A stretch of DNA of 64,000 bases from contig JAEHOE010000023.1 in assembly GCA_016858145.1 (NCBI GenBank), positions 806,001 to 870,000 of the forward strand. Direction: 5' to 3'. Of the stretch, positions 47,795 to 58,624 are shown piece by piece (within the stretch, counting starts at the first letter, position 1; each line of letters begins with the position of its first letter). Position numbers and translations under genes: made by a program. The notes under the pieces were generated by a model that saw only the letters and a program-made list of their open reading frames with translations, was not told the DNA's origin and made no database searches. The DNA is from Edaphochlamys debaryana. Taxonomy: Eukaryota > Chlorophyta > Chlorophyceae > Chlamydomonadales.

Positions 47795-50700
47795 TCAGTG
47801 CCCGTTCCGGCCAGGGCGGCGGGGCGCCTTGGGCGGCTTGGGGGCGATGCGGTACCGCTTGACTGGCCGCGAGGGCTGGCTCGGCCGCGGCGGGGCCGAG
47901 GGGCCCTCGCGCTTGGGTGCCATGGGCATGGGCGGGGACAGGGGCGGGGCCGGGGGCCGCGGAGGCCGCGGAGGAGGCGACTGCTGCGGCTGCGGCACGA
48001 GCCGCATGTCGGGCAGCTCGTTGCCAATGCCCGCGTACACCTTCGTACAGCGCTTGAATCCAAGCTTGCTGAATCCGCCGTACAGGCTGTCGTACTTGGG
48101 ATCCAGGGCCGCCGTCAGGTCGTGCACGCCGCCGTCGGGGCCGTGGATGTGGCTGAAGGGGTCGGTGCACGTGCGGCCCCAGCAGTACGACATCACCGTC
48201 AGTACGGCATCCAGCCGATCCACAAGCTTTTGGAGGGTGGCGGGCCGCGGGGTGCGTAGCCTGGTCAGGCAAATGGGGTCGGGGTTGGCAGACAAGGTCG
48301 TCATTGACGGACGGACGGACCGACGGGTGACACGTGCGAGGCAAGGCCCACTGGCAACACTCCTGTCCCCTGACTTGGCACGTCCAACCCACATGAGGTC
48401 ATCGATCTCCGCAGGGTCAGCGCTGAGGTTGAACATCAGGTTCACCAGCTGCTTCCCCGGCGCGGCGCGGATAGCGCAGTAGGCAATGTACTTGTAGCAC
48501 ACCTGCGAGGGAAGACAGCTTGGGGCTAATCATCCGTCGCCCCGGGTCGCCCTTGCGCTCTGTTGCTGCCTATCCCTGCCTTTCCGCCTGCCTTCGCCCG
48601 CGTTTGCCCTGGCCAGCCCCGAACGGTCGGTCCTCCGTCTCCCTGTGCTCACATGCCCTGTGCGGCTGCTGCCCCGCTCCGACTGCGCCACCGCAGCGCT
48701 GGGCGGCAGGCAGGCGCGCACGGCGCGGTAGTCATTTCCAGTCCACGGCTCCGCACCCATCCATTGCTCCATCAGGGCTCTGCAGCACGGGCGGTGAGCA
48801 CGGGTTGACTGGGCAAAGGCTGGCTGAGGAGCCTGGGTCACTGAGGTGGAGCCTCGCTAGGGTCCTTGCGGCGGCTCCGAACGGCTCGATGGAGTGTGCG
48901 CGCCACCTCTTGCCTCGTGGGCTTGGAGCCCATCCAGTGCACCCCAGTCCTCAGCATCAACTCGCTATAGCTCTATGCTTTCCCCACATCATGTTCCCAA
49001 CCCCAGAGCTCTTGGATTAGGCACTCACACGTTGGACCAGGGCAAACTTGACTCGGCCAGGCTCCGGGGGTGGCCCTCCGCCTGCAGCAGCGACCTGCGG
49101 CCAGGCTGGCTCTCCACAGGGCTGCCGCTGCCGCTGCCGCCACCGCTGATGGGCACCACCTCATCCAGGGTCGCGTACCGCTTCTCGAATCCCGCCTTCT
49201 CGTTGGACATCCAAAAAGTGTCGTCGTCGCCCTCGTCGTCGTCCTCCCACTCGTCCCTCTTGCTCGGCTTCTGCTTCTTGCGCGGGGGGTACGCGGGCCG
49301 GAGCGGCGGGCGCGGCGGCGGCCTGGGCGGGTGCGCGCAGGTGTCGGTTTGGGAGGAGGGCAGGGTCTTGCCGCTCCAGACAGGGCCCGTGTAGGTGCCA
49401 AAGGGCGAGTTGGGGTTGGGGTTGAGCGAAGCGATGAGGTTGAAGGGAATGGGGGCGCCGTCCAGCTGATACCCGGGGGTGGCGTCAGCGCCGGCGAGGG
49501 AGGTGATGGTGGCCGTGATGTCTACCATGGAGGCCTGTGATGCGGTTTTGGCAGCCGGGGACGGGGCATGAGGGACCGAGCGCTTGGCAGCGAGGGCACC
49601 CGGAGCCCTGTGCCAAGGCCGGTTGTTAGCCGCCTTCCGGGCTGGACGCCTTCAGTTCCTAGGCCCTTGCCCCCAGCCCACCTGCACGGTGGCCGCGTAC
49701 ACGCCCTTGGGGATGCCCGGGCCGCGGATGAAGAGCGGCAGAGCCATGTCCTCCTCAAAGAACGTCCACTTCTCCTGCGGGGGCGTCGGGGGAGAAGGTG
49801 GTAGGAACACGCGCCGAGCACACGGACTGAGCATGGTCCCTGCTCACCTGAGCGAAGTTATGCTGCCCCAGCTTGAAGCTGCGATGGCAAGAGGGAGGGG
49901 GGTCGGAAGGAGATTACGGCACACACTCAGGTTCTGCTCCCAAGGGCCGTCCAACCAATGCGGACCGCCCGCATCCCGAGGATAGGCTAGGAGCGCAACT
50001 GCTGTGCTCAGAGGCTGGTCCACCGCCCCCACCCGTTGTCCGAGGTGTAGATGATGTAGGTGTTGTCGAGCGCGCCCATGCACTCCAGCTTGGAGACTGT
50101 GGACGGAGGGAAGTGGGGTCGGAGGCAGTGTGCTAGTACGTCCGCGGCTAATAATCAGGCCGCTCCCGTCTCCCCTTCCTCATCATAGCTCTGCACGTGA
50201 CTCAGCTCTGCACATGTGATGTCGGCGGGAAAGATCGCCCAGGACCCCCACCAAACCCCTGCCACCCCTGGCTCACTCAGTTCGTCGATCTGGGCGTCGA
50301 TGCTGAGCATGGCCTGGGCGCGCGCGCGGTAGTGCGCATCGGTGTAGCCCCTGAGGCGCAGGTGGAGGGCACGTGAGGAGGGCCATGCAAGAGTTAGCAT
50401 CTTGTCCTCACACCCGCACCCCATGAGGGTAGGGGTCAGGGAGGACTGCAGCTCCAGGGGTCCTCCGTGTCCCTAGTCCCAGGCTGCACCACGGTGGAGG
50501 TGGCCGACTGCCGCCACACGGGCCCTCCCCCTGGCTCCCCGCTCACCCCTTCATGGGCTCCTGGGGGCACATGCCCAGGCGCCGGTCGCACGGCACCGCG
50601 TAGTTGGGGCCCTGCGGGGAAGAGGGGGGGGCAGTCGGGAGGGGGGGGGGGTGAAGGGGGTATGCCCGCCCGATGCAAATAGTGGGCAGCGGGTGCCATT

Positions 50701-53700
50701 GCTCGATGCGGTCTTGCCAACGCTGCGGGCGGTGCGTGAAACTGCAAGGGCCCGACATAACACCTTGGGCCAGACCCCAGACCAGGGAACGCTGGGGTGC
50801 CCTGCCCGCGGCACTTGGATGCCGGGCAGCGCGTTCTTGTACTTCTCGTCCACCAGAGGGTACTGGTTGGGGGTGGAGGGGTCGTCGTGTGGGGCCAGGG
50901 GCGCGATGTATAGGAAGAAGGGGTGGCCCGCGGCGACCGCGTCCCTGCGAGCGAGGTGGGGGTGGTGTGGCCGGGTGGGTGGGTTGGTGCGGAAGGACAG
51001 AGTTGAGAAAGGCACACCTGCAGTGCGTCATAGCCGCTCGAGGCCGCAGTAACCAGCGACCCTGGCATGGGCTCACTCTGCAAAGTCGTAGGCCCGCTCG
51101 AAGAGGTGATCGTCCGGGTAGGGCCTCACGATCTTCTCAATATACTGCGGCGTGAACGGGGAGGCGGAGGTCGCTAGGTTGTGGGCGGGGGTGGGGGGCG
51201 AGGCAGGGGCTTTGATGCTTCTCCATGTCCGACTGGCAGTGCTCCTGTACCGCTTCCCCTTAGCTCGACCCGCCACCCCAACCCACCTTGCAGTCAGTGT
51301 AAGTCCAGCGGAGGCGCTGTGGCGGGTTCTGCTTGGCCAGGCGCTTATACTCGGCGTTGTCCGCCTGCAGCAGGCAGGCAGCATGCAACGTTTGAGACAA
51401 GATCAGGGGTGCCAGGGTGACTGGCGTGGTGAGCCCAGCCCTGGGTGGTGCCTCCACACGTGCACCTTGCTCTGCGCACTGCAGCCCGCTGCATGGCGCA
51501 CACATCAGTGGCTTGCACGGCAGGCACTCTGTGCTAAAGCAGCGGACTGAACAGCTGCCCGCCAGGTAGGTATGGGTGGGCTCTGGGCTGCCTAGGAGCG
51601 AGCGCTCACCGCTGTGGGGGCCTTGACGAGGGGCAGCAGCAGGTCCCACCCGGGCAGGCAGCCGGCCCTGCGGAGGGTTCCAGAGGGGTCCAAAGGGGGG
51701 CGGAAGTGGGCAACCAGGCCATGTGAGGGCTCCAGCGCGCAACTCCACGGCTGCTGCATGACTGGGCGGAGTGCCGCCACCCCGCCCTGCCTCGACCCCA
51801 CGTAACCACGTTGCCCCCAGCCCCCGCTTCCCCGCCTCACTCGTCCGCGAGGTTCTGTGAAAAGTGGTTGAGGGTCTTGCCAGACAGCATGGTCTTGTAG
51901 CCGGCGGCCTGCGGGTTGGAGCGGAGGGGGGGGCACCCGGGCGTGTGGCGTGTGGCGTGGGGCGGGGGGGAGATAGAGCGGGTACCGGGACGTGAAGTGA
52001 AGCGGGGCACCTAGACTACGTACAAGTGGCACGCCGCCAGGGGTGCACTGGCCGACGGTCTGAGGGTCGCCATCCTCGCATCCCTCTAGCTGCAACTCTC
52101 CATCTCCTCGCCTGCATCCACAGGGGCAGGTAGCTCCGGTCCAGCTGCTTGCGTTTGAAGCCCAGGAAGCCGCCTGGGGAGGTAGGGCAGTAGGTCGCGC
52201 GTTCTGGCGGCCTGCATCCTACGCCGGCGTACGATATGCACCAGCGCATGCATCAAGGGTGCTGCTCGCAAGACGTCCCTCAAGAAACAACGGTACGGGA
52301 GCCATCAGGCATGACAGGCAACTGAAGCAAGGAAGCTGGGCTGCTGCGTTGCCTGCACGGCCTTGGGGCACCGGCACGAGCCGGCGGGACGAACACCCGA
52401 CGGCTAACGCACCGTCGCTTCCGCCGAAGTTGGTTGTCAGGTTGCTGTTGTGGCAGTGGCGGCCCGTCAGCAGCGAGGTGGGCAAGTGGGCGAACCCGGG
52501 GGGGCAGTCGCGTCAGGCAAGTGGTCGAACCCACAGGGGCAGCAGTCCTATCCCTGTAACCATGGGTATATGTAGAGCCCGAGTTGTGCCGAACGACATC
52601 ACTTCCCCTTTCCCTTCTCTTATCAAAATGTCGCAGCACCAGCTCCCGAGGATCATGTTGGCAAGTGGGCGAACCCGGGGGGGCAGTCGCGTCAGGCAAG
52701 TGGTCGAACCCACAGGGGCAGCAGTCCTATCCCTGTAACCATGGGTATATGTAGAGCCCGAGTTGTGCCGAACGACATCACTTCCCCTTTCCCTTCTCTT
52801 ATCAAAATGTCGCAGCACCAGCTCCATACGGGCCAAACCACCATCAGCGACATCCCGTATAACGACTCCGTGCACAACCTCCTCGCCGACGAGGGCGCCA
52901 CCGTGTATGGCAACTCCGCCGCAACCTCCAAGCTCAACATCTTCGGCAGGGGCAAGGCCCTTTCCAGCAGAGCCACCGCCAAGGCCAAGGGCTGCATCCG
53001 CGATGTGCACGCGGCCCTCGTCGTCGCCGCGATAGTGGCCATCATCGACACCATCAAGGCTACTGGTGGTCAGTGGTCCAAGCTGTGCCTCCGCGGCAAC
53101 GAGCGTGTCAAGCCTGGCGACGCATTGTCGACCCTCCACAACGACGGCGCATACCAGGTGAGTTTGAAGGCTTCTACTTATATACGTAGTGTTCTAGCTT
53201 TCTAGCTTTTGCTCAGTGCCGGGTCGCATCAAGATGACACCTCACGTCCTTCCAACGACGGCGCATACCAGGTGAGTTTGAAGGCTTCTACTTATATACG
53301 TAGTGTTCTAGCTTTCTAGCTTTTGCTCAGTGCCGGGTCGCATCAAGATGACACCTCACGTCCTTCCAACTGCCTCCATGCAGGGACACCCGTGGCACTT
53401 CCTGTTCAATATCGGCTGCACCGCCATTGACCTCCTCTGCGCCGACGGCGCAGGAGGTTTCGTGAAACACATGCTCATGCCCGGCGCCTTCCTGATATCC
53501 TCCAAGGTGAGAGCTGGGGACTGGGGACTGGGGACTGGGGACTGGGGACTGGGGACTGGGGACTGGGGACTGGGGACTGGGGACTGGGGACTGGGGACTG
53601 GGGACTGGGGACTGGGGACTGGGGACTGGGGACTGGGGACTGGGGACTGGGGACTGGGGACTGGGGACTGGGACTGGGGACTGGGGACTGGGGACTGGGG

Positions 53701-55438
53701 ACTGGGGACTGGGGACTGGGGACTGGGGACTGGGGACTGGGGACTGGGGACTGGGGACTGGGGACTGGGGACTGGGGACTGGGGACTGGGGACTGGGGAC
53801 TGGGGACTGGGGACTGGGGACTGGGGACTGGGGACTGGGGACTGGGGACTGGGGACTGGGGACTGGGGACTGGGGACTGGGGACTGGGGACTGGGGACTG
53901 GGGACTGGGGACTGGGGACTGGGGACTGGGGACTGGGGACTGGGGACTGGGGACTGGGGACTGGGGACTGGGGACTTCATCTGCCTGCCCCTCCCCTCCC
54001 CCAGGCGTGGTTTGTTAGCCACAGGCACAAGGCAGTTGGTGCTGGGAATGGCAGCTCACTCCGCATCATCGGCATCTTCTATCCGGCGCCCGGCATGCCA
54101 GTGCAGCCGTCCGCCGAGATGACAATCACGCTGGCGTCACTGTTCAGCAGCACGTACAAAGCTGGCCCTCGGACGGCGACCGAGTTCCACATCCTCCTCC
54201 CAGGGCTGTCACTTGACGTGGCAGCCAGTCGCCGCCCGCCCCTCCTTCCGGCCCCCGCCTATGGATACGATACCCTCGAGGCCTGGCTCGCCACCTCCAC
54301 CCCCGAGCAGCTGTCCGTTAAGAACACCAAGGCCTATGAGACCATGGAGGAGCGCGGCACCGGCCTGCCCGCCTACCACGCCACCGCCACCCCCGACCAG
54401 ATGTCCGTTAAGAACACCAAGGCCTGGGAGACCCAGAAGGAGCGCGGCACCGGCTTCGCCAGCTACAAACAGCAGCAGCGCCTGCGCATGTGCCAGTGCG
54501 GCAAGTGCAAGACGTGCAGGTCCCGGGACCGGATGACCAAGTCCCGGGCCAAGAAGGCTGCGGCCAAGAAGGCAAGCCTGCAGCGCGAAGCTCAGGACAG
54601 TAGCTCTCAATAGCTCTAGATGGAGGTGGAGCAGGGCCCGGGCGCGTTCTTCCAAGATGGGTCCGCAGATACATGAGGGGGGTCGGCGAAAGTAGGGACG
54701 TGCACAGGCGGGGGTTAAGTGTGGCGACAGGGACGGCGGGGCACAGGCCAGGGCTAGCTGACGTCAGTGGTCGGAAGCCTGCGACCAGTCCTTAGTTGTG
54801 TCCCGCGTCGTGAGGACGCGTGAGTACCCTTGGGGGCAATGTTGCCTCCTGAATGTTGCGGGGCCGGGGAAAGGAGGAGCGTGCACCGGCGGGTGCGTGA
54901 GGCGTCTTAGGATGCACGGGACTGCCTTCAACAGGCACCACCCTGCGACCAACTCCTTTACCGTCACCGATCAGCAGGCGTCTGGCAAAGGCCTGTAAAC
55001 TTCCTGAAGCGGCTGATGACAGCCACGATGCTAAATCGTCGTCCTGCCCCACCTTGCAGCCTGAGGTGTTTGTGGAGCATGGGCATGTAGAATGGATGCG
55101 TAGAGTTGATCACATAGTCCTGGGAGACGCGAGGGCCAGCAAGGTCGGTGACAGACTGCGCGCAAAACTTGGGTGACCGAGAAAACCGCCCAGGCGCTGG
55201 CCACGGCCAGCAATGTACTACCCTGTTTGCTACAATGCCAGCCTTTGGGAAGGCCGTAGAGTGCGCTTGCATGAACGCGCTTGGCGACGCCGCCCTCCTG
55301 CTCCTGCACAGCGGACTATGCGGACTATACCTGATCGTCTGTCATGATCACAACGAAATTGGGCTTAGCTGCGGCCGCGCCGGCCAGGCCAGCCATGAGG
55401 CCCGCCAAACAACATGCCGCAAGCTGCCGTCGACCCAT
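47795..55438 (-). CDS. Arylsulfatase-like gene, interrupted at the catalytic CxPSR exon
   Basis: Exons seen: 55331-55438, 55053-55119, [break], 52413 to about 52480, 52112-52173, 51841-51908, 51610-51667, 51287-51364, 51077-51144, 50806-50944, 50547-50611, 50277-50350, 50033-50096, 49848-49878, 49682-49774, 49029-49534, 48653-48779, 48393-48502, 47795-48260. From 52413 onward every junction is in phase. The start [17 protein letters not shown] is a signal peptide, so the product would be secreted. Sulfatase motifs: [93 protein letters not shown]. The CxPSR motif, whose Cys becomes formylglycine, should directly precede TSLLTGRH but is absent; unrelated repeat sequence starts at 52481. The C-terminus carries an acidic/basic insertion and a Pro/Arg-rich tail. 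Two introns have GC donors (after 52112 and probably 50806). Likely inactive unless the assembly is wrong. Confidence 0.85.
52481..52825. repeat. Tandem duplication, period 179 bases
   Basis: 52481-52659 is repeated at 52660-52825 with no difference seen until the copies diverge after CACCAGCTCC. The unit contains a TATA-like GTATATG, an upstream ATG and the first codons MSQHQL of the nested gene, so its promoter region exists twice. Within each unit two GCAAGTGG(G/T)CGAACCC sub-repeats lie 36 bases apart. Confidence 0.85.
52807..54613 (+). CDS. Unrecognised 360-residue protein gene lying in the break of the sulfatase gene
   Basis: Three exons, all in phase: 52807-53157, 53384-53506, 54005-54613. 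Start chosen at MSQHQL, after the TATA-like GTATATG at about 52744; an upstream in-frame ATG at 52741 overlaps that element. Seen in the protein: a hydrophobic helix at 68-82 ([15 protein letters not shown]), a second apolar stretch at 120-132, a beta-rich middle, then two 30-residue repeats at 254-283 and 284-313 sharing SVKNTKA and ERGTG, a Cys cluster CQCGKCKTC (321-329), and a Lys/Arg-rich tail ([13 protein letters not shown]) like a nuclear signal. I do not recognise the family; a DNA- or RNA-binding role for the tail is only a guess. Its introns carry a 114-base duplication and a heptamer minisatellite. It lies antisense to the sulfatase. Confidence 0.65.
53140..53367. repeat. Tandem duplication, period 114 bases, copying a splice donor
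   Basis: 53140-53253 is repeated at 53254-53367 with no visible change. The unit contains the end of exon 1 of the nested gene (GCATACCAG) and its GTGAGT donor, so two identical donors exist; the second would add 114 bases (38 codons) to exon 1. Confidence 0.9.
53513..53977. repeat. Heptanucleotide minisatellite (CTGGGGA)n
   Basis: About 66 copies of CTGGGGA with a single one-base deletion near 53670 (CTGGGACTGGGG). It lies in intron 2 of the nested gene, between the GTGAGA donor at 53507 and the acceptor ending at 54004. Because the unit is 7 bases, all three frames stay open, which produces a long spurious frame. Confidence 0.97.
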
Positions 55439-56477
55439 GTTGCTTAGCATGCCAGGCTTCAGCAACGTGGCGCTGAATGCGCCGGTGGGCGTCGTTCGGC
55501 GGGGTAACTTCACGAGCGACTTGACGAGCGATGCGCTGCCCGCTGCTATATCGCCTGGGGGCCCGCCCCATCGGTGGTAAGCTATGCGGGTTATGGTCCA
55601 GTCTGTACAATAGTTTTGCTTTCACGTGGACGGGGGTGCGCATGCGTCAGGGGGGCATTAGCAGCTGCAACCCCATCGCCCTGGGAGCAGGGGCCCCTCG
55701 CCTCCCCGCGTTAACCTCGGCCCTGCCCCGCCCTCACCTGCCCTCAGATCCCCTCCTCACACTGTACTTTCAAGTGGTGCCGTTCGATGAGGGTCGACCT
55801 GGGTCGATGAGGAGCAAACGCACGGCAGCGGGCCCAGTGTTGCCCGTGCCCCGCCGTCCCTTCCCCTCCTCTAGCTGCGGACGTCTGCAGCTGTGCCGCA
55901 CTGCACTATCTTGCAGGCATCCAACAATTTGTGGAAGCTGTCGTCACATGCACTTAAGGGTTGGTTGCGGGGTTGTCGGCGGCCGCACTGCGACATGCCT
56001 GGTGGACAGGGATGACATCACGCAGCCGGCATCCCTCACTTCCACGTATCCTGGCGACCAGTTCCTATACGAGCGAGATAATTGTCGGTAGTCGGCAGGG
56101 GCTCCCCTGGCGCGAAGTGCTTTGGGGGGAATAGCGGGGCGGTGTCGGAAGGTGCGAGCGTGGGTTACACACACACGAGAACCCTTGTTCGCGACGACGT
56201 TCCACTACGCAGTTGTTGGCTAATAGGAGCTGCGTAGGTGCAACACAGTGCGCAGCAACATTGGGGGCTCCGGCCTCCGCAGTGCGCGTGCCCGCGTGCG
56301 CTGCGGACTTCAATGCACACGCGCCCAGCGTCCGGCGTGTGGACTCGCACGGCACCGCCCAGACATAAGAACCTGCGCTGTCGACATAAACACGCAACAA
56401 GCAATACATTAGCTGCGAGCACACTGCTACATTTGACCGCCAGGCCAACTTCCCGACTTGAGCGGTCGCGCGGCAAA
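55439..56477. promoter_or_regulatory. Shared upstream region of sulfatase-like and TPR/HAT genes
   Basis: About 1 kb between divergent starts. In-frame upstream ATGs for the sulfatase lie at 55450 and 55513. No coding exon or clear regulatory motif is seen. Confidence 0.4.
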
Positions 56478-57705
56478 ATGCTGAAGACGCTGCACGCGCA
56501 GCGCTTTAGGCTGTCTACAGGATCAAGCGCCCCTCGACACCGGCTCCGGCCTGCGGGCACGGCTCCCAGGTCAGCTGTTCGCGCCTCCGGCATCCGACTC
56601 GACGTCGCGCCAACGTCGAGACTGGATGACGACTACGAGCAGGCGCTAGAGCTTGCGCGAGTTGAAGCGTACGACGATGCCAGGCAAGTGCTGGGGCGAG
56701 GGTGGCCTGGCTCCTCTGGGGTCACTTTGACGCTGTTCCGAGGCCCATCCACACGCGAGCGAACATCCACCGTGCGTCCCTCGCCCCCACAGGACCGCCT
56801 TCGAGTCCCTGCTCCGACAGCGGCCCAGCCTGTGCAAGGCGTGGGTGTCCTGGGCGCAAATGGAAAAGCGTTGCGCACGCAGCAATGCGGAGGTGGGGTG
56901 GTGTGATGGGTGGAGGATAGGGTGGAGGATAGGGTGATGGTGGACGCAACGGTGACAAGCCGTAACGGTGACAAGCCGTCAAGAGGAGCGGCAGCGGAAG
57001 CTGATGGGGTGACGAGGCAGGGGTAATGGAGTGATGGGTGGAGGATGGGGAGTCAGTTTCTTGCCTCGGCCCGTCCTCTGCCACCTGCCTGACAGGAGAG
57101 GTGGCACCGCTGCCGCGCCGTCCTGCAGCGAGGCCTGGAGCTCAACCCAGGGTCGTCCTGCCTTATCCAGGTGAGCTCAAGCACCGGCCGCAACGAACCC
57201 AGGGGGGCGGGTGGGGGTTGCTGTTGCGGCTGGCACGCGGTGCGCAGGGTGCAGCCGCATCGTCACACCCCATCCTAAGCGTCTGTGCCGTGCGGTGGCT
57301 CTGCCGGTGTGCTGGGCCGCCTGCCCGTCTAGTGGCACCGCACTCTCGCCACAGCGGCCGCGCCTGCTGTGGTGACTGGGCCGGCTGGACGTTGGGGGGA
57401 CCGCCACGAGAGCCACATGTGCGCAATCCCTTTTGACGGCCATCGTCCTGTCCCCCAACTCGCGCCCCCTTGTTCCCCGGCCCTCCTCCTTCCCGCCCCT
57501 TCAGGCGTGGGGGCTCATGGAGCTGCAACGCGGCAACCTGTGGGCGGCGGTGAGCCTGCTGGAGCGCTGCGCAAGCCTGGACTCCAACTGCCGGCCCGTG
57601 CTGCGGTGGCACCAGGTGCAGACGGCACGCAAGACCGTGGGGTCACGGTCGGGGCGGGGGCGGCGGTCGACGGGGCAGCTGCCGGAGGGCACCCAGAGCG
57701 CGTGA
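56478..57705 (+). CDS. Small TPR/HAT-repeat protein with a plastid-type leader
   Basis: Four exons, all in phase, 193 residues: 56478-56683, 56793-56892, 57096-57170, 57505-57705. The first 45 residues (MLKTLHAQRFRLSTGSS and following) are rich in Arg, Ser and Ala with few acids, like an algal organelle transit peptide. Then come three helical half-TPR (HAT) units: DYEQALELARVEAYDDAR, ESLLRQRPSLCKAWVSWAQMEK, and RAVLQRGLELNPGSSCLIQ followed by AWGLMELQRGNLWAAVSLLER. This arrangement recalls the HAT proteins that protect organelle RNAs (MBB1/HCF107 type), but with far fewer repeats. Intron 1 has a consensus GC donor (CAG|GCAAGT). Possibly a fragment of a once larger gene; function inferred from repeats only. 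Confidence 0.78.
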
Positions 57706-58624
57706 GCCTAGCTTGTGTGAAGCGAGTGAAGCGCCACAGGTGACCGGGAAGCGAGGACGGTGCTTTGGGGGAAACTGAACTTATGGAGTGGGCTACACGT
57801 ACGCCCACTGATGTACATGTACGGTTGTTCTTTGTATGTTGGTCATGGTCGTGCGGTGGGGTGCGGAGGCTGATGCGGTACGCATCCTGTGGAGGGGTAA
57901 AGAGTGTGAGAAGACCAAAACCTCAGGCAGTGGCTGGGCACAGGCAGCAAGGGCAGAGGGGAGAGGTGCGGACCAGAAGCCCCATGAGAGGCAGAGGAGT
58001 AGCAGGAGGGGAGCCACGCAAATATATGATGTTTTGTTGTTTCCGCGTGGCTGACTTGTGACGCTCAATCAACAACGGGCAGCGAGCGAGACGATGGGCT
58101 GCGGACGGTCGGACGGTGGGCGGGACGATGAAAGGTCAGCCAGGCGAGTCGAGGGAAGGTGCCTCTTCATCCAGTTCAGTGTGGTCGTGTATCGCACCTT
58201 CCTCATGGACTTCTATCTTCCGGCTTCTACTATTCATGGTGCCAGGCATTGCTGGGGCTAAGAGTGGAGGTCGGACGGCGTGGGAAAGAGCTCCCCGTCG
58301 TGTCAACTGCTGTTAATGACGATTGTTGCGAGGGCGTGTTGGTTCAGGCAGAGCGCCCCCCACGCTGCTTTGCGTCTGGCGGAACGGCGGGCCCCCGGCG
58401 GGCTGTAACGCCGCAGGTCTTCCCTGAGGGCTTCATGCCCCATCCTGCACCTGCACCACCCCCTGGGTCCCAAACCACCACGGCCTTCTTCAGCGCCTCG
58501 TCCCCCAGCATCCACCGCGCATACCTACGTGTTCCGAGAGTAGTGCTGGAACGAAAGCCTGTGAGCCCAGGGGAAGCCAGCAGCAGCCAAGGCCCGCCTG
58601 GGCCTGGCTCCCGAGGCCGCGGCT
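57706..58624. other. Intergenic region between two plus-strand genes
   Basis: About 0.9 kb holding the 3'UTR of the TPR/HAT gene and the promoter/5'UTR of the GT31 gene. No coding exon recognised. Confidence 0.45.

Noticed and set aside
52513..53139. Minus-strand frame containing DCCPCG-like text as the missing sulfatase CxPSR
   Set aside because: It comes from the tandem repeat, lacks the Ser-Arg, has stops in frame toward TSLLTGRH, and occurs twice.
53330..54613. Long plus-strand open frame of GDWGLGT repeats and its minus-strand QSPVPSP mirror
   Set aside because: Both arise from the 7-base satellite, which keeps all frames open. The region is bounded by good splice sites and is an intron of the nested gene.
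54764..55052. A small exon after the TTTACAG acceptor at about 54993 carrying CxPSR
   Set aside because: All three frames were read; none contains C-x-P-S/A-R, and the phase-matched frame has an early stop.
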